A DNA stretch of 64,000 nucleotides from Vibrio agarivorans (lineage in GTDB: Bacteria > Pseudomonadota > Gammaproteobacteria > Enterobacterales > Vibrionaceae). Position 1 is the first letter of the stretch. Each line of letters starts with the position of its first letter. Of the stretch, positions 38,539-47,754 are shown one piece after another. Position numbers and translations under genes: made by a program. The notes beneath the pieces were generated by a model. The model was not told where the DNA came from and searched no databases. It was given only the letters and a program-made list of their open reading frames with translations. The stretch is from the NCBI RefSeq assembly GCF_030409635.1, contig NZ_JAUFQF010000004.1, positions 2,204,241-2,268,240 on the forward strand. Reading direction: 5' to 3'.

Positions 38539-41193
38539 ATGAATATGACTGCCGAACACACTAAGGCAAAATTTTGGAAATGCGCACTACAAGTAAATCC
38601 AGCTAGCTATATAACGTATCGAGGACAAAATCAGGATTTTTCAGAAGATGACTATAATCAAAAATTATTAGAGGTTTGTCTTGAAGAATCAATAAAGGTT
38701 GTAGGAATAGCTGATCACGGGAATGTTGATTCAGTAGCAAAAATTAAAGAAACCTTCAATGCACAAGGAATCGTTGTCTTTCCTGGCTTTGAGATCGCAT
38801 CAAGTGAAAAAATACACTTGGTTTGTCTATATCCAGAAAGCACAAGCATTCAAATGTTAAACAATTATTTGTATGAGTTTGATATAGATACATCTAATGG
38901 AACAGCCCCTTCAACGAAAAGTGCTGACTTTATTCTATCAACTGTTATAGATAAAGGCGGCTTCGTTTATGCCGCACATTGCACAGATGATAGCGGAGTC
39001 TTAAAGCAAAAATTAAACAATATTTGGAAGAATAAAAACTTAGTTGCGGCGCAAATCCCTACTTCATTAGATGCTTTAAAAGAACAAGGCGACCAAGCAA
39101 ATCACCAGATTCTTTTAAATAAAAATCCTGATTATAAACGCGATAAAAAGATTGCGATTATCAACGCTAAAGATATAGAAGATCCTGAAACATTAAGAAA
39201 AGAAAATGCGACTTGTTTGGTAAAAATGTCAACACCTAGCTTTTCCTCGTTTAAATTAGCATTTTCAGATTCAGAATCCCGTGTACGCCTTAACTCTGAT
39301 GTTAAAGAGAAATATTACTCCAGAATAGAGTCCGTTAGATTTGTTGGAGGTTTTCTTGATGGGATTGATATCAAATATTCAGAGCATTTAAATGCTTTAA
39401 TAGGTGGAAGAGGCACAGGTAAGTCGACTTTAATTGAGTCAATTCGTTATGTTTTAGATATAGAGCCCATTAGTAAAGAGACGAAAGCACAACACCTTAA
39501 AGTTATAAAGCAAAATATTGGCTCTGGTTTCGCTGAATTATCTATCAAATCAGCAGTAAAACATGGAAAGCTATATACAATATCAAGACGCTATGGTGAA
39601 TCACCAATAGTAAAAGATGACAGTGGCTCTGTATCTACTTTTTCTCCTCAAGATCTATTACCTGACATTGAAATCTTCGGTCAAAATGAAATCCACGAAA
39701 TCGCTAAAGACTCTAGTGAGCAATTGAAGGTGGTGGAGCGATTCCTAAACACAGATAAAATTGAGCAAGAATCTGGTATTTCAACTGTTAAAGAATCCTT
39801 AGTGATAACAAGAAAAAATATATCTGATTTAACATCTAGTGTTTCTAGCTTGGAATCAGATGTAGAAGATTTGAAGGCACATGAAGAAGATGAAAATAGG
39901 TACAAGGAACTTGGAATAGACCAGCAATTAAAGCTATTGCCAATAGTTGAATCGGAAAGAAGTACTTTCAGTACGGTTTCAGAAAAAATTGAAACTTTAA
40001 AGAGTGCATTGAAAGAGTTCTCTGAATCAATTCCATGCAGTGATTTTATCACTGATGAGTTGATTCAGGACTATCCCGACAAAGACATATTTGAAAAGAC
40101 TAAGGCGGCCTTAGTCGAATTTAGAGAAAATATTGAAGAGTCTATTACAAAAATGGAACTTGATTCTGAAAGCTCCCAAAAAAAGATAGAGTTACTTAAT
40201 AAGCAACTTCAAGAAAGCATAGAAAAACAAGAAGAAGCCATAACTAAAGAATTTAGAAAATTAGCTCCAGTTGAAGGTTTAACTGGGAAACAAATAGGTG
40301 AAGAATATCGTGATCTAATTAAGAGTATTGAAAGGCTAAAACCTAAGCGAGCGGAGCTTGAGAAAGAACGGGCTAAATTAGACAAAGAAATAGCCAAAAG
40401 ACAGAAACTACTTGCAGAATTGTCTAAGAAAAAAACTGATAGAGCTACAGCCTTTGAAAAGGGAGTTAAGAAGTTAAATAGGAAGTTAAAAGGCAATATT
40501 AGGGTTAATTATGCAGCAGAAAAAAATAGACTTGGATTAATAAAGCTTATCATTGATTACCGTTTACCTGATGTTGCAGAGGGCAGACTATCTTGGATGA
40601 AAGCAGTAGATGAGTTTTCTGCTCCCTTACTCGCTGAGACAATAAAGAAAGGACGGGATGCTTTAATAAATAAAAACTGGGGAATGACCGCTACGACTGC
40701 CGAAAGATTATCAAAAATCAGTAACGAACAGATAATGGAAATTGAAGAATTCAAGATCGATGATTTAGTTAGTATTGAGTTGAATGTCTCAACTACTGAA
40801 GAGCCACAATATAAAAAGCTAGATTCATTATCAACAGGTCAACAGTGTACCGCTTTGTTACATATGCTCTTACTTGATAACCAAGACCCATTACTTTTAG
40901 ATCAACCTGAAGATAATCTAGACAATGCATTTATTGCAGAAAGAATTGTTACTCAAGTTAGAGACGCCAAATTGACAAGGCAGTTTATCTTTGCAACTCA
41001 TAATGCAAACATACCAGTTTTTGGTGATGCAGAATGGATTGGTGTTTTAGAATCAAACAATGAAAATGCAACTTTACCAATCCAGAATCAAGGCTCTATT
41101 GATCAGGAAAATATTCAAAATCTTGCTGCTAAAATTCTTGAAGGTGGTGAAGATGCATTTATTCGAAGAAAAGAAAAATATGGCTTTGAGTAA
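38539..41193 (+). CDS. PHP plus SMC-like ATPase (TrlF type)
   Basis: 884 aa. The N-terminal ~250 residues form a PHP-type phosphoesterase (KVVGIADHGNVDSV, VVFPGFEIAS, FVYAAHC). Then an ABC/SMC-like ATPase: Walker A GGRGTGKST (about 289-297), a long coiled coil (about 410-700), signature LDSLSTGQQCTALLHMLLL, Walker B LLLDQPEDNLDN, and H-loop FATHNANIP. This is the layout of TrlF-type ATPases, thought to act in RNA-based conflict or phage defence. ATG 38539 has AAGGA upstream; a TTG at 38461 would add 26 unlikely residues. Confidence 0.85.
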   Translation: MNMTAEHTKAKFWKCALQVNPASYITYRGQNQDFSEDDYNQKLLEVCLEESIKVVGIADHGNVDSVAKIKETFNAQGIVVFPGFEIASSEKIHLVCLYPESTSIQMLNNYLYEFDIDTSNGTAPSTKSADFILSTVIDKGGFVYAAHCTDDSGVLKQKLNNIWKNKNLVAAQIPTSLDALKEQGDQANHQILLNKNPDYKRDKKIAIINAKDIEDPETLRKENATCLVKMSTPSFSSFKLAFSDSESRVRLNSDVKEKYYSRIESVRFVGGFLDGIDIKYSEHLNALIGGRGTGKSTLIESIRYVLDIEPISKETKAQHLKVIKQNIGSGFAELSIKSAVKHGKLYTISRRYGESPIVKDDSGSVSTFSPQDLLPDIEIFGQNEIHEIAKDSSEQLKVVERFLNTDKIEQESGISTVKESLVITRKNISDLTSSVSSLESDVEDLKAHEEDENRYKELGIDQQLKLLPIVESERSTFSTVSEKIETLKSALKEFSESIPCSDFITDELIQDYPDKDIFEKTKAALVEFRENIEESITKMELDSESSQKKIELLNKQLQESIEKQEEAITKEFRKLAPVEGLTGKQIGEEYRDLIKSIERLKPKRAELEKERAKLDKEIAKRQKLLAELSKKKTDRATAFEKGVKKLNRKLKGNIRVNYAAEKNRLGLIKLIIDYRLPDVAEGRLSWMKAVDEFSAPLLAETIKKGRDALINKNWGMTATTAERLSKISNEQIMEIEEFKIDDLVSIELNVSTTEEPQYKKLDSLSTGQQCTALLHMLLLDNQDPLLLDQPEDNLDNAFIAERIVTQVRDAKLTRQFIFATHNANIPVFGDAEWIGVLESNNENATLPIQNQGSIDQENIQNLAAKILEGGEDAFIRRKEKYGFE

Positions 41194-41199
41194 GGGCTA

Positions 41200-41346
41200 A
41201 GTAACAAGTTGCTTAAACTGAAATTGTGCAATGATGTCCAGTTGTGTTTTCGCCTGAATGAGTTGCTCTAGGCGAGAGAGAACTTTGCCTTATCTGCACT
41301 AATCCCAACACTGATAAGTCGAAACTCATTTTTGTCCATAGGTGTG
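41200..41346 (-). pseudogene. possible frameshifted gene remnant
   Basis: Minus strand frames give MDKNEFRLISVGISADK followed, in another frame, by KVLSRLEQLIQAKTQLDIIA... and a stop. Together they look like a small degraded gene. No family assigned. Confidence 0.3.
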
Positions 41347-41359
41347 CTGACTGGGGTGT

Positions 41360-41384
41360 GTAACACGAGTTTGCCCCAAAGTGT
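41360..41384 (+). repeat. GCCCC-loop hairpin, copy 3 (at IS end)
   Basis: AACAC/GTGT arms (41362-41366, 41381-41384) with 14-nt loop including TTTGCCCC. The IS110 element begins inside or right after its right arm, so the original right arm may have been cut by the insertion. Confidence 0.5.
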
Positions 41385-41399
41385 ATATGGAATCCACGT

Positions 41400-41599
41400 A
41401 TTTGCAAAGTGACCGAGCGATAAAAGTTAAGATGCGTACGTATATTCGGCTTCTATTTAAGGGAGCTACCCTCTAGCCTTAGATGTTTGCGCACCTACTG
41501 TCCTCAACGTGTTATCAGCTTATATTAGCGTTACAGAATGGTCAGGTTTTCAGTAGGTTGGTCTTACCTTTTTTGCTTCATCATTTTGCAAAAATTATT
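41400..41599 (-). ncRNA. predicted bridge-RNA region of the IS110/IS1111 element
   Basis: Non-coding segment downstream of the transposase and inside the element. In IS1111-type elements this end is reported to encode the bridge RNA that pairs with donor and target DNA. I have not folded it; the call rests on position only. Confidence 0.4.
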
Positions 41600-42634
41600 T
41601 TAATCAGCGTTCAGTAGAATCGGTTTATAAACGGTCTCATGGCGGAGCATTGCCCATGCTGTTCTCACGATTTTGTTGGCCAAAGCTATACAAGCTTTTT
41701 TGAATCCAATTCGCTGAATTATCTTGATGAGCCAAGCATCTTTTTGTGTTCTTGGCTCATCTGGTAGTCTCCCAACATAGGACATAGCACCTAAATAGAG
41801 TAACGATCTCAACTCCTTAACGCCGCCACACTTATCGATACCAATCATAAAAACCTTGCCACCAGAACTATGCTGTTTTGGAGTAAGTCCAACGAACGCT
41901 GACGCCTGCCTACCATTCTTGAACTGCTTACCATCACCAAGGGTTGTGTAGAGCATTGATGCTGTTGTTTCACCAACCCCTTCTATCTCCATTAGCCTTT
42001 TACAAGGTTCAATCTGCCGAGTCAGAGCATTTTTCTCTTTTTCAAAGGCTATCAACTGTGCCTTGAGTTGCTTGTATTGCTCCCAAAGCATTGAAAGAAC
42101 AGATACAACATTCGTGGGAACCGATGATGGATTATCTAAGATCTCGCGGACGGAAGCTTTCAGGCCTTTCTCACCTCTAGGGTTAGCAATTCCGTAACCA
42201 AGTAGTGTGCCACGAATATGTTGCCCTAATGAAACAACGCTACGAGACAAAAAGCGACGACTACTCTCAAGTGATTGCATTGATTGCTGCTCTAAAGACT
42301 TTGGACGGCTGTATTTGATGCCGATCTGGATAGCCGAGTTAGCAATAGCAAGGGCATCATTGTGATCGGTCTTGTGTCCTTCCAAATAACCTTTCACTTT
42401 TTTAGGGTTAATAATTCGGACATCATGCCCATGCTCCTGAGCGAGCTGTCCCCAATAATGGCACCCACAACATCCTTCCATCGCAAGGATGGAGGGCTTT
42501 GCGTTGATAATGAACTCTTTAGCTTTTTGTCGGCTAAAAGCTTTGTTAAAAAGTAGTTCACCGTGAACACTGATGTAGCAGATCTGAAGAACGTTTTTGG
42601 CTAAATCGATAGCGATAACATTGGTAGAAAGCAT
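41600..42634 (-). CDS. IS110-family transposase (DEDD recombinase)
   Basis: 344 aa. N-terminal DEDD RuvC-like domain (NVIAIDLAKNVLQIC, KTDHNDALAIA) and C-terminal Transposase_20 domain with the active Ser region (IEGVGETTASMLYTTLGDGKQFKNGRQASAFVGL). Full length and uninterrupted, so probably active. Confidence 0.95.
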   Translation of the reverse strand: MLSTNVIAIDLAKNVLQICYISVHGELLFNKAFSRQKAKEFIINAKPSILAMEGCCGCHYWGQLAQEHGHDVRIINPKKVKGYLEGHKTDHNDALAIANSAIQIGIKYSRPKSLEQQSMQSLESSRRFLSRSVVSLGQHIRGTLLGYGIANPRGEKGLKASVREILDNPSSVPTNVVSVLSMLWEQYKQLKAQLIAFEKEKNALTRQIEPCKRLMEIEGVGETTASMLYTTLGDGKQFKNGRQASAFVGLTPKQHSSGGKVFMIGIDKCGGVKELRSLLYLGAMSYVGRLPDEPRTQKDAWLIKIIQRIGFKKACIALANKIVRTAWAMLRHETVYKPILLNAD

Positions 42635-42715
42635 GGTGGAATCCTCATGTATCTCAGCACTAAACTAAGTTTAGAGTGCCTAAAGGGGAGTGGATTCCAT
42701 ACATCATGATAGCAC

Positions 42716-43096
42716 CCCATAAGAATTCATCACTGGTAGCTACCATTAAGCCAAAATTTTTTAATGCTGACGAAATGTGTTCTTTTAAAGTGGTGACCAA
42801 CTCTGTTTAGCCTTCAACCCCCCAAAGTTTCCCAGGCTTTCAATTTGAGTACTTCTACTGAAACAACTGGATGTATCGTTTTTCCCAAATATCGTTAGGT
42901 CTTTCTCGGCAGGGTCAGAATCATTTTCACGCTCTAGTTATGCCTTGATTGGTCTCTTTTTGTATAGCCCCCCACCTGCTACAAACATAAGATTATTTTT
43001 CAAAAATACTGGATATGTATCAACAACTTAAGAAAGTGGTTGGAATATCATAACGTTTTGATATGGTGAATTACATCAATCAAGGGGGGGGCATTT
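42716..43096. other. intergenic region, no gene recognised
   Basis: About 380 bp between the IS and the next gene. No ORF of note. A GTTAGGT (42902) and short AT-rich palindromes near 43050-43075 (ATATCAT... TGATAT) may be promoter elements of the gene at 43097. Confidence 0.4.
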
Positions 43097-43564
43097 ATGG
43101 CAACAGATTTTTCTGCAATCAGTAGCAACATTAGATTTGAAATTCTGACAAGGGTTAATATATCTATGTATGAGGCTCAAGGAACAGCGAGTTATCCAGC
43201 CGATAGTTCTGTGGGCGTGTTAGAGGTGTATCTATCTATTGAGGAACTAAAGGAGCTAGCAAACCTCAAACGGATGCGCAAGGAATACTCCAATGGTAAA
43301 GGAGGGTTTTTCCCTCGTCTTATTTCAGAAATTAACAATAGGGATGACAATTTTTTTGCAAGTGAAGCGAGCGATGGTTCTTTGAGAGTTGTTTACTTTC
43401 CTTGCATTCCTACAGAAAAACAATACAAATGGACGGCACTTAAAAGTCTCAATAGTCATGAAATGGAAATAAACCGCTTAGAAGTTGAAAAGGGCGACGA
43501 AGATACTGATGACTATAGGCTCTACGCAGAATGTACAGATTTGAGAGTCCAAGACCTCGTATAG
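43097..43564 (+). CDS. hypothetical protein
   Basis: 155-aa soluble protein, YYFPCIPTEKQYKW-like central segment (actual RVVYFPCIPTEKQYKWTALK), no family recognised. Strong G-rich ribosome-binding site before ATG. Followed by the YaaW-like gene 96 bp downstream on the same strand. Confidence 0.6.
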   Translation: MATDFSAISSNIRFEILTRVNISMYEAQGTASYPADSSVGVLEVYLSIEELKELANLKRMRKEYSNGKGGFFPRLISEINNRDDNFFASEASDGSLRVVYFPCIPTEKQYKWTALKSLNSHEMEINRLEVEKGDEDTDDYRLYAECTDLRVQDLV

Positions 43565-43660
43565 TCATAGCTCTATCCTGCTTAAATACTCAATAAACCC
43601 AAGCTGTCACCGTAGCTAAAATGCAATAGCTAGCCTGGCAATGCTAAAAGGTATAAGACG

Positions 43661-44455
43661 ATGAAAAATACAAACGTATACGACTATGATTTGAACCCTG
43701 TTCTAGAAGCAAGTTGTGATAGTGACTTAGCCCAGCTGGTCGATTTCTTGAAGAAAAAAACGTCAGAAGAGTTGACCAAACAAGACGCTTATAAACTACA
43801 TGCACCTAATCATTCCAAATATGCGGATTTAATTGCAAAAGAAATACGAGATATGGGCGGCAATACATTCGCTAATATGATGCGTGGTTGGGAGGGTCCG
43901 TCATACCATGAAATAGTTTGCAACGTGGCAGACAAGCTTAAAGTTCCTTATAACAAGAGCAAGGATACAAGCTTAATTGAAGATTCAATCCTAGAAGCCA
44001 TTCTCAAAAGAACCCTTGACTCTATGTCTGAAGAGGAAAGGCAAAAACTTTTGGAGGAAGTTGGCGCTGATAGCAAAATGAGTAAAGGAGGTGCGACTTC
44101 TGCTGTGTTAATTGCAGCGTTTAGGGCTGGAGGTTTCAAATCTTATCAATTAACCCTTATCATTGCGAATGAGATTGCGAAATTTATCTTAGGAAGAGGA
44201 TTAAGTTTCGCAACAAATAGAACTATTACAAAACTAGCATCAATTCTTTCTGGACCTATCGGGTGGACGCTATCTGGAATCTGGACGGCGTATGATATTG
44301 CGGGTCCTGCTTACAGAGTAACGATTCCTTGTGTAATCCATATCGCGATGCTTAGAAAAAAAATGAATTCTCTTCAGTGCGAAGGCTGTGGCTCAACACT
44401 ACTCGACCCGACCGTTAAATTTTGCCCAGAATGTGGCACGAAGCAGGCGGCATAG
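43661..44455 (+). CDS. YaaW-like (UPF0174/DUF3944) protein with C-terminal zinc ribbon
   Basis: 264 aa. Start DLNPVLEASCDSDLAQLVDFL is the DUF3944 segment, the middle has GGNTFANMMRGW, and AYRVTIPCVIHIAMLRKKM matches E. coli YaaW nearly residue for residue. Two hydrophobic stretches (about 150-185 and 200-225) suggest membrane contact. The last 30 residues add a CxxC...CxxC zinc ribbon (CEGCGSTLLDPTVKFCPECG) that E. coli YaaW lacks. Function unknown. Confidence 0.85.
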   Translation: MKNTNVYDYDLNPVLEASCDSDLAQLVDFLKKKTSEELTKQDAYKLHAPNHSKYADLIAKEIRDMGGNTFANMMRGWEGPSYHEIVCNVADKLKVPYNKSKDTSLIEDSILEAILKRTLDSMSEEERQKLLEEVGADSKMSKGGATSAVLIAAFRAGGFKSYQLTLIIANEIAKFILGRGLSFATNRTITKLASILSGPIGWTLSGIWTAYDIAGPAYRVTIPCVIHIAMLRKKMNSLQCEGCGSTLLDPTVKFCPECGTKQAA

Positions 44456-44558
44456 ACAAATGTTCCAAGCAATATCTCAGATATTTCTTTAGACAATGTA
44501 TTACGTAGTAGCACTAAGCCGTTTCTGTCCGGACCTGTGCTGGCGGGGGTAGAACAGC

Positions 44559-44576
44559 GTAACACGGAACTGCCCC
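44559..44576 (+). repeat. GCCCC motif, copy 4 (stem not conserved)
   Basis: GTAAC-ACGGAACT-GCCCC, same spacing as copies 2 and 3, about 100 bp after the YaaW-like gene. A 60-bp stretch to its left resembles the one left of copy 3 (TGTCC..., GTGCTG..., GGGGT). Confidence 0.45.
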
Positions 44577-44685
44577 GATATGAGTTTGGTTATCTGCACC
44601 TCTTGTTAGATTTATGTACTTAATGGCATACTTTTGCTGATGGTTAGCAAAAGTATGCTGTGATACTCCATTGGAGGGAGATAAG

Positions 44686-45546
44686 TTGCCAGTTGAACTG
44701 TTTAAATATCGTGCTTTTGACAAGTACACAATCCTAAATCTTTTGAATCAAACTGTTTGGCTTCCTAAGGTTGAACAACTAAATGACCCTTTTGATGGCC
44801 AGTTCAAGTTAACTGATGCTGCTCCTGACATTGATACTTTCATCGATCACTGTGCTAAATTCTCCGAATGGTTTGGGCAAAATGAAGGGCTAACAATTAA
44901 TATAGAGAATATCCGAAAAGAAATGTTCTTGCCTGACGGAACCCCAAACGATGAGTTAAGAGAATATGCCCATAGCTTCAAAGATTTTTTTGAGAGCAAA
45001 TGCAAGGATACGGGTGTTTTATCACTTTCATCGACGGCTGAAAATACCACGATGTGGTCACATTACGGAGATGAACATACTGGTATTTGCATAGGATATG
45101 ATCCATCTAAACTATTTAACAAATCATATGGAAATGGCTTACCTTGGTTGAGAGAAGTAAAGTATCTAGACGAATCTCAAATATCAAGGAATAGTTACCT
45201 CTTATATGCTGAAAGCGGATTCGGGAGCTCTTCAGCAGCTACAAAAGAATTTTTCAAGAGAATGCTCTCTGTTAAAGTGTCAGATTGGACGTACGAAAAG
45301 GAGTGGCGATTCATCTTACCTGAGTGTGGAGGGCAAGTTTACTCTATAAATAAAAACGCTATTACCAGTATAACTTTTGGTTTGAGAACTACGATTGATT
45401 CCAAGCATGCGCTTGTTAATCTAATCCGAAACTTAGGTATTCACCCAAAAACCTATCAAATAATTAGAAATGCCGAGACGCTAGGGCTTGAGAGGGTTTC
45501 GTTAGAAAGCAAGCCAGAGTATTGGAAAATGGTAGGCGAAGAATAA
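44686..45546 (+). CDS. DUF2971 family protein (second copy)
   Basis: 286 aa. LFKYRAFDKYTILNLLNQTVWL, NDPFDGQF, NTTMWSHYGDEHTGICIGYD and YEKEWRFI are DUF2971 landmarks. I use the TTG at 44686: GGAGGG lies 7 bp upstream, while the TTG at 44671 sits on that site itself. Distinct from the copy at 37413. Confidence 0.82.
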   Translation: MPVELFKYRAFDKYTILNLLNQTVWLPKVEQLNDPFDGQFKLTDAAPDIDTFIDHCAKFSEWFGQNEGLTINIENIRKEMFLPDGTPNDELREYAHSFKDFFESKCKDTGVLSLSSTAENTTMWSHYGDEHTGICIGYDPSKLFNKSYGNGLPWLREVKYLDESQISRNSYLLYAESGFGSSSAATKEFFKRMLSVKVSDWTYEKEWRFILPECGGQVYSINKNAITSITFGLRTTIDSKHALVNLIRNLGIHPKTYQIIRNAETLGLERVSLESKPEYWKMVGEE

Positions 45547-45602
45547 TACAGTGCGCTTCCCAAAGCGATTGTATGATAAATCAGGACATATGTGAGATAT
45601 AC

Positions 45603-45740
45603 ATGGATGATATTGAATTAGATAAGCGACGCGTAATTGCACTAGAGCAGATTGCTAAAAATGTATTAGTCATAAAGCAACTTCTGGTCGCGATCGTTGT
45701 GTTCCTAGCAGCTCCCTACATAATAGATAAATGGTTCTAA
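45603..45740 (+). CDS. small membrane protein
   Basis: 45 aa, MDDIELDKRRVIALEQIAKN then a hydrophobic helix (VLVIKQLLVAIVVFLAAPYII). Possible product; longer starts at 45522 or 45573 cannot be excluded. Confidence 0.45.
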   Translation: MDDIELDKRRVIALEQIAKNVLVIKQLLVAIVVFLAAPYIIDKWF

Positions 45741-45911
45741 TTTATGGGTTGAAGAAGTGTAGTAGCTGAACGAATTTAGCTACCCCATTCGAAGTTTTTG
45801 CAATACCTCAGCTAATTCGTTAGCTGCTAATTTAGCGAAAGCTGTAGCGCACTTTTGTCCAATTCCGAGCTAGAAAAGGGGTTTCGTTGGTGTGATCACC
45901 AAGCGATTCTG

Positions 45912-45939
45912 TTGAGTTCGGTCTCTGTTGATGTATGCT
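45912..45939 (+). promoter_or_regulatory. conserved promoter, copy 1
   Basis: -35 TTGAGT (45912-45917), 16-bp spacer with TCGG, -10 TATGCT (45934-45939). The same arrangement with TCGG at the same place lies at 52326. Confidence 0.7.
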
Positions 45940-45974
45940 TAAAAGGTGATTGGACTAAGTAGGAAGAATTGGAC

Positions 45975-46106
45975 ATGATAGATTTCATCAACAACAACCT
46001 CGCTCTTCTGCTGGGCGTCGGTTTAGGCTTGTTTGCAGGGATTATTCTAGCGTACTCATATGTTGGGAAGAGACTAGTTGCGCATCGAAGGCAGCGAGAA
46101 AACTAG
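45975..46106 (+). CDS. tiny transmembrane protein, paralogue A
   Basis: 43 aa: MIDFINNNLALLLGVGLGLF then AGIILAY and a basic tail (KRLVAHRRQREN). One membrane helix of about 22 residues. Ribosome-binding site GGAAG. Paralogue at 52387 shares MI-x-x-INNN-x-ALL-x-GVGLG, and both have the same promoter, so the product is very likely real. It resembles small membrane proteins or type I toxins; function unknown. Confidence 0.7.
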   Translation: MIDFINNNLALLLGVGLGLFAGIILAYSYVGKRLVAHRRQREN

Positions 46107-46285
46107 CTTTGGTATGCGTGGAAATTAGCATATTGGTAAAGACAACTCCCACATTCTAACCGTGGGAACGGTCAACAATGACCGTAACCATCCAGCAACC
46201 TCGAACGTAGTGATATATACTCATTCCATAGTCATTGAAGTTGAACTCAATGCTATCAAATGTTGGTGCTTGCATTGGTTGCCCC

Positions 46286-46441
46286 TCATCTCACTAGTGA
46301 TCTTCTCCAGCAATACTGGACTCCACATAAAGCGGCGTTTTGCTGTTCAAAGTTAATTGGGCTTCGATACCCAAGACCGCTGTGCCTTCTCGTCAGATTA
46401 TAATCAACATCTATGTACTCTAAGAGTGATTGGTGCATCTG
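46286..46441 (-). pseudogene. IS3-family transposase OrfB C-terminal fragment
   Basis: HQSLLEYIDVDYNLTRRHSG followed by LGYRSPINFEQQ matches the end of IS3-type transposases (rve_3 region with RRHSGLGYRSP). 52 codons only, no start; the rest is lost. Confidence 0.75.
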
Positions 46442-46448
46442 ATCAGTT

Positions 46449-46472
46449 GTAACGCAATTGCCCCAACGCGTT
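46449..46472 (+). repeat. GCCCC-loop hairpin, copy 5
   Basis: AACGC (46451-46455) / GCGTT (46468-46472), 12-nt loop with GCCCC. The flanking base is GT as in copies 2-4; the loop is two bases shorter. Confidence 0.5.
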
Positions 46473-46803
46473 TATCTGACGCATCTTTGTCCACTCACGA
46501 GTCATTAAGAACTTCATAATGTGATATGGGGGGTGTTTATGTGTTTTTGTGATTTACTTTTGTTGGTGTTCATGTTCAGATAATTAAGAGTTCTGCTCAG
46601 TTTAACTGTGTAGCGTTCACAAGAGGTCGACCCTCTGCTCGTCGCAGGCAAACGTCAAACGAAGAGTTTAAATTGCTCTAAATTGTAAAGCTATATTAAT
46701 GCTTTGTTGAATCCATGATGGCACAACACAGTAAGGTAATTCATACTGCGACAAATTTATCTTGCTTAATACAGTTCTGTGCCTAAAAACGGACAAACAA
46801 GCA
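46473..46803. other. intergenic region without recognised gene
   Basis: About 330 bp between the IS3 fragment and the gene at 46804. No convincing ORF; the sequence is AT-rich from 46640 on. Confidence 0.4.
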
Positions 46804-47754
46804 ATGAAAAAACAAAGACATTCCGAAGCAGCCAAAACTCCTGCCGCAGCAGCCCTCAAAGCTCAGAAAGCAATATTAGACAAACTAACTTCAACTGAAC
46901 TAGATCTCTGGCGTGAACATGTCAACCTTACTATAGAGGAAAAATTTGGCAATCCTCTAAAAAAAAGCAATTCTGAAAAGTTCGTAAGTAGCATTTTAAA
47001 CATAATAGATTACAAAACGGCAAAACATCACTCTTCAGATACTTATAAGCTTAAAAATGGCGAATATCTAAAGAAATTACTCGAAGCTGAACAAGGTTAT
47101 AACTTTGTAAAGGTTGAATCTTTAATTAATAAAACAAAGTTAATATTTAGCTATAAGCTTGGACGTATTAGCATAAATCTAGATGGGAATAATCATACTT
47201 TTTGGGTTTCATTGTTATTTAGTACGTCAGCTCAGCATGCGTTGGCAGATTTCGTTCTACATGATGACTATGAGCCTTTTTCTAGCTCAAATCTAAGAGA
47301 TGATTACGAAAGCTTTATATATCAACTAATGAACGTGTTAAATACACAAGATAAATTATCTAGTGAAGGTATCAGAGAGCATGCGTTTAATGAAATACTA
47401 GATGAGCATGATGGAATCCAGTTTGAAAGTTTCGAACTTAATGAAGCGTTTATCGTTGGTTCATTAGATAGTGAAACTGTGATTTTAAGACATGTTAAAA
47501 ACCTAGATATTATATTGAATTCTGGTGTTGAAGTTGTAAATTCCATTTTAGAATATGCACACCTCAATAAGTGTTATTTAAATATTGAAAAGCTTACTTT
47601 GGATAGGCTAAAACTCAAATCGCATGATAAACGTATTCGAAGAATTGGGAAAATGACGGCATACAGAAGGAATAGAGGTCATTTACATCACACTACTGAT
47701 GGAATATTGTCATCATTTCATATAAATGGAAGACAGTTGGTTTCATACAAATAA
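46804..47754 (+). CDS. hypothetical AT-rich island protein
   Basis: 316 aa from the ATG at 46804 (MKKQRHSEAAKTPAAAALKA); an upstream TTG at 46762 would add 14 residues. Very AT-rich codons, basic ends, acidic middle, no motif I recognise. Likely acquired. Could be a membrane-independent defence or host-takeover protein; nothing supports a specific role. Confidence 0.6.
   Translation: MKKQRHSEAAKTPAAAALKAQKAILDKLTSTELDLWREHVNLTIEEKFGNPLKKSNSEKFVSSILNIIDYKTAKHHSSDTYKLKNGEYLKKLLEAEQGYNFVKVESLINKTKLIFSYKLGRISINLDGNNHTFWVSLLFSTSAQHALADFVLHDDYEPFSSSNLRDDYESFIYQLMNVLNTQDKLSSEGIREHAFNEILDEHDGIQFESFELNEAFIVGSLDSETVILRHVKNLDIILNSGVEVVNSILEYAHLNKCYLNIEKLTLDRLKLKSHDKRIRRIGKMTAYRRNRGHLHHTTDGILSSFHINGRQLVSYK

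Larger units (their letters stand above)
41386..42701. mobile_element. IS110-family element, IS1111 subgroup
   Basis: Subterminal inverted repeats TATGGAATCCAC (41386-41397) and GTGGATTCCATA (42690-42701) flank the transposase gene; 12 of 12 bases match. Such subterminal repeats mark the IS1111 subgroup, whose true ends lie a few bases outside. About 190 bp of non-coding DNA lies between the left repeat and the transposase stop. Confidence 0.82.

Noticed and set aside
46162..46356. 64-aa plus-strand ORF
   Set aside because: Overlaps the IS3 transposase remnant on the opposite strand, which explains the open frame.
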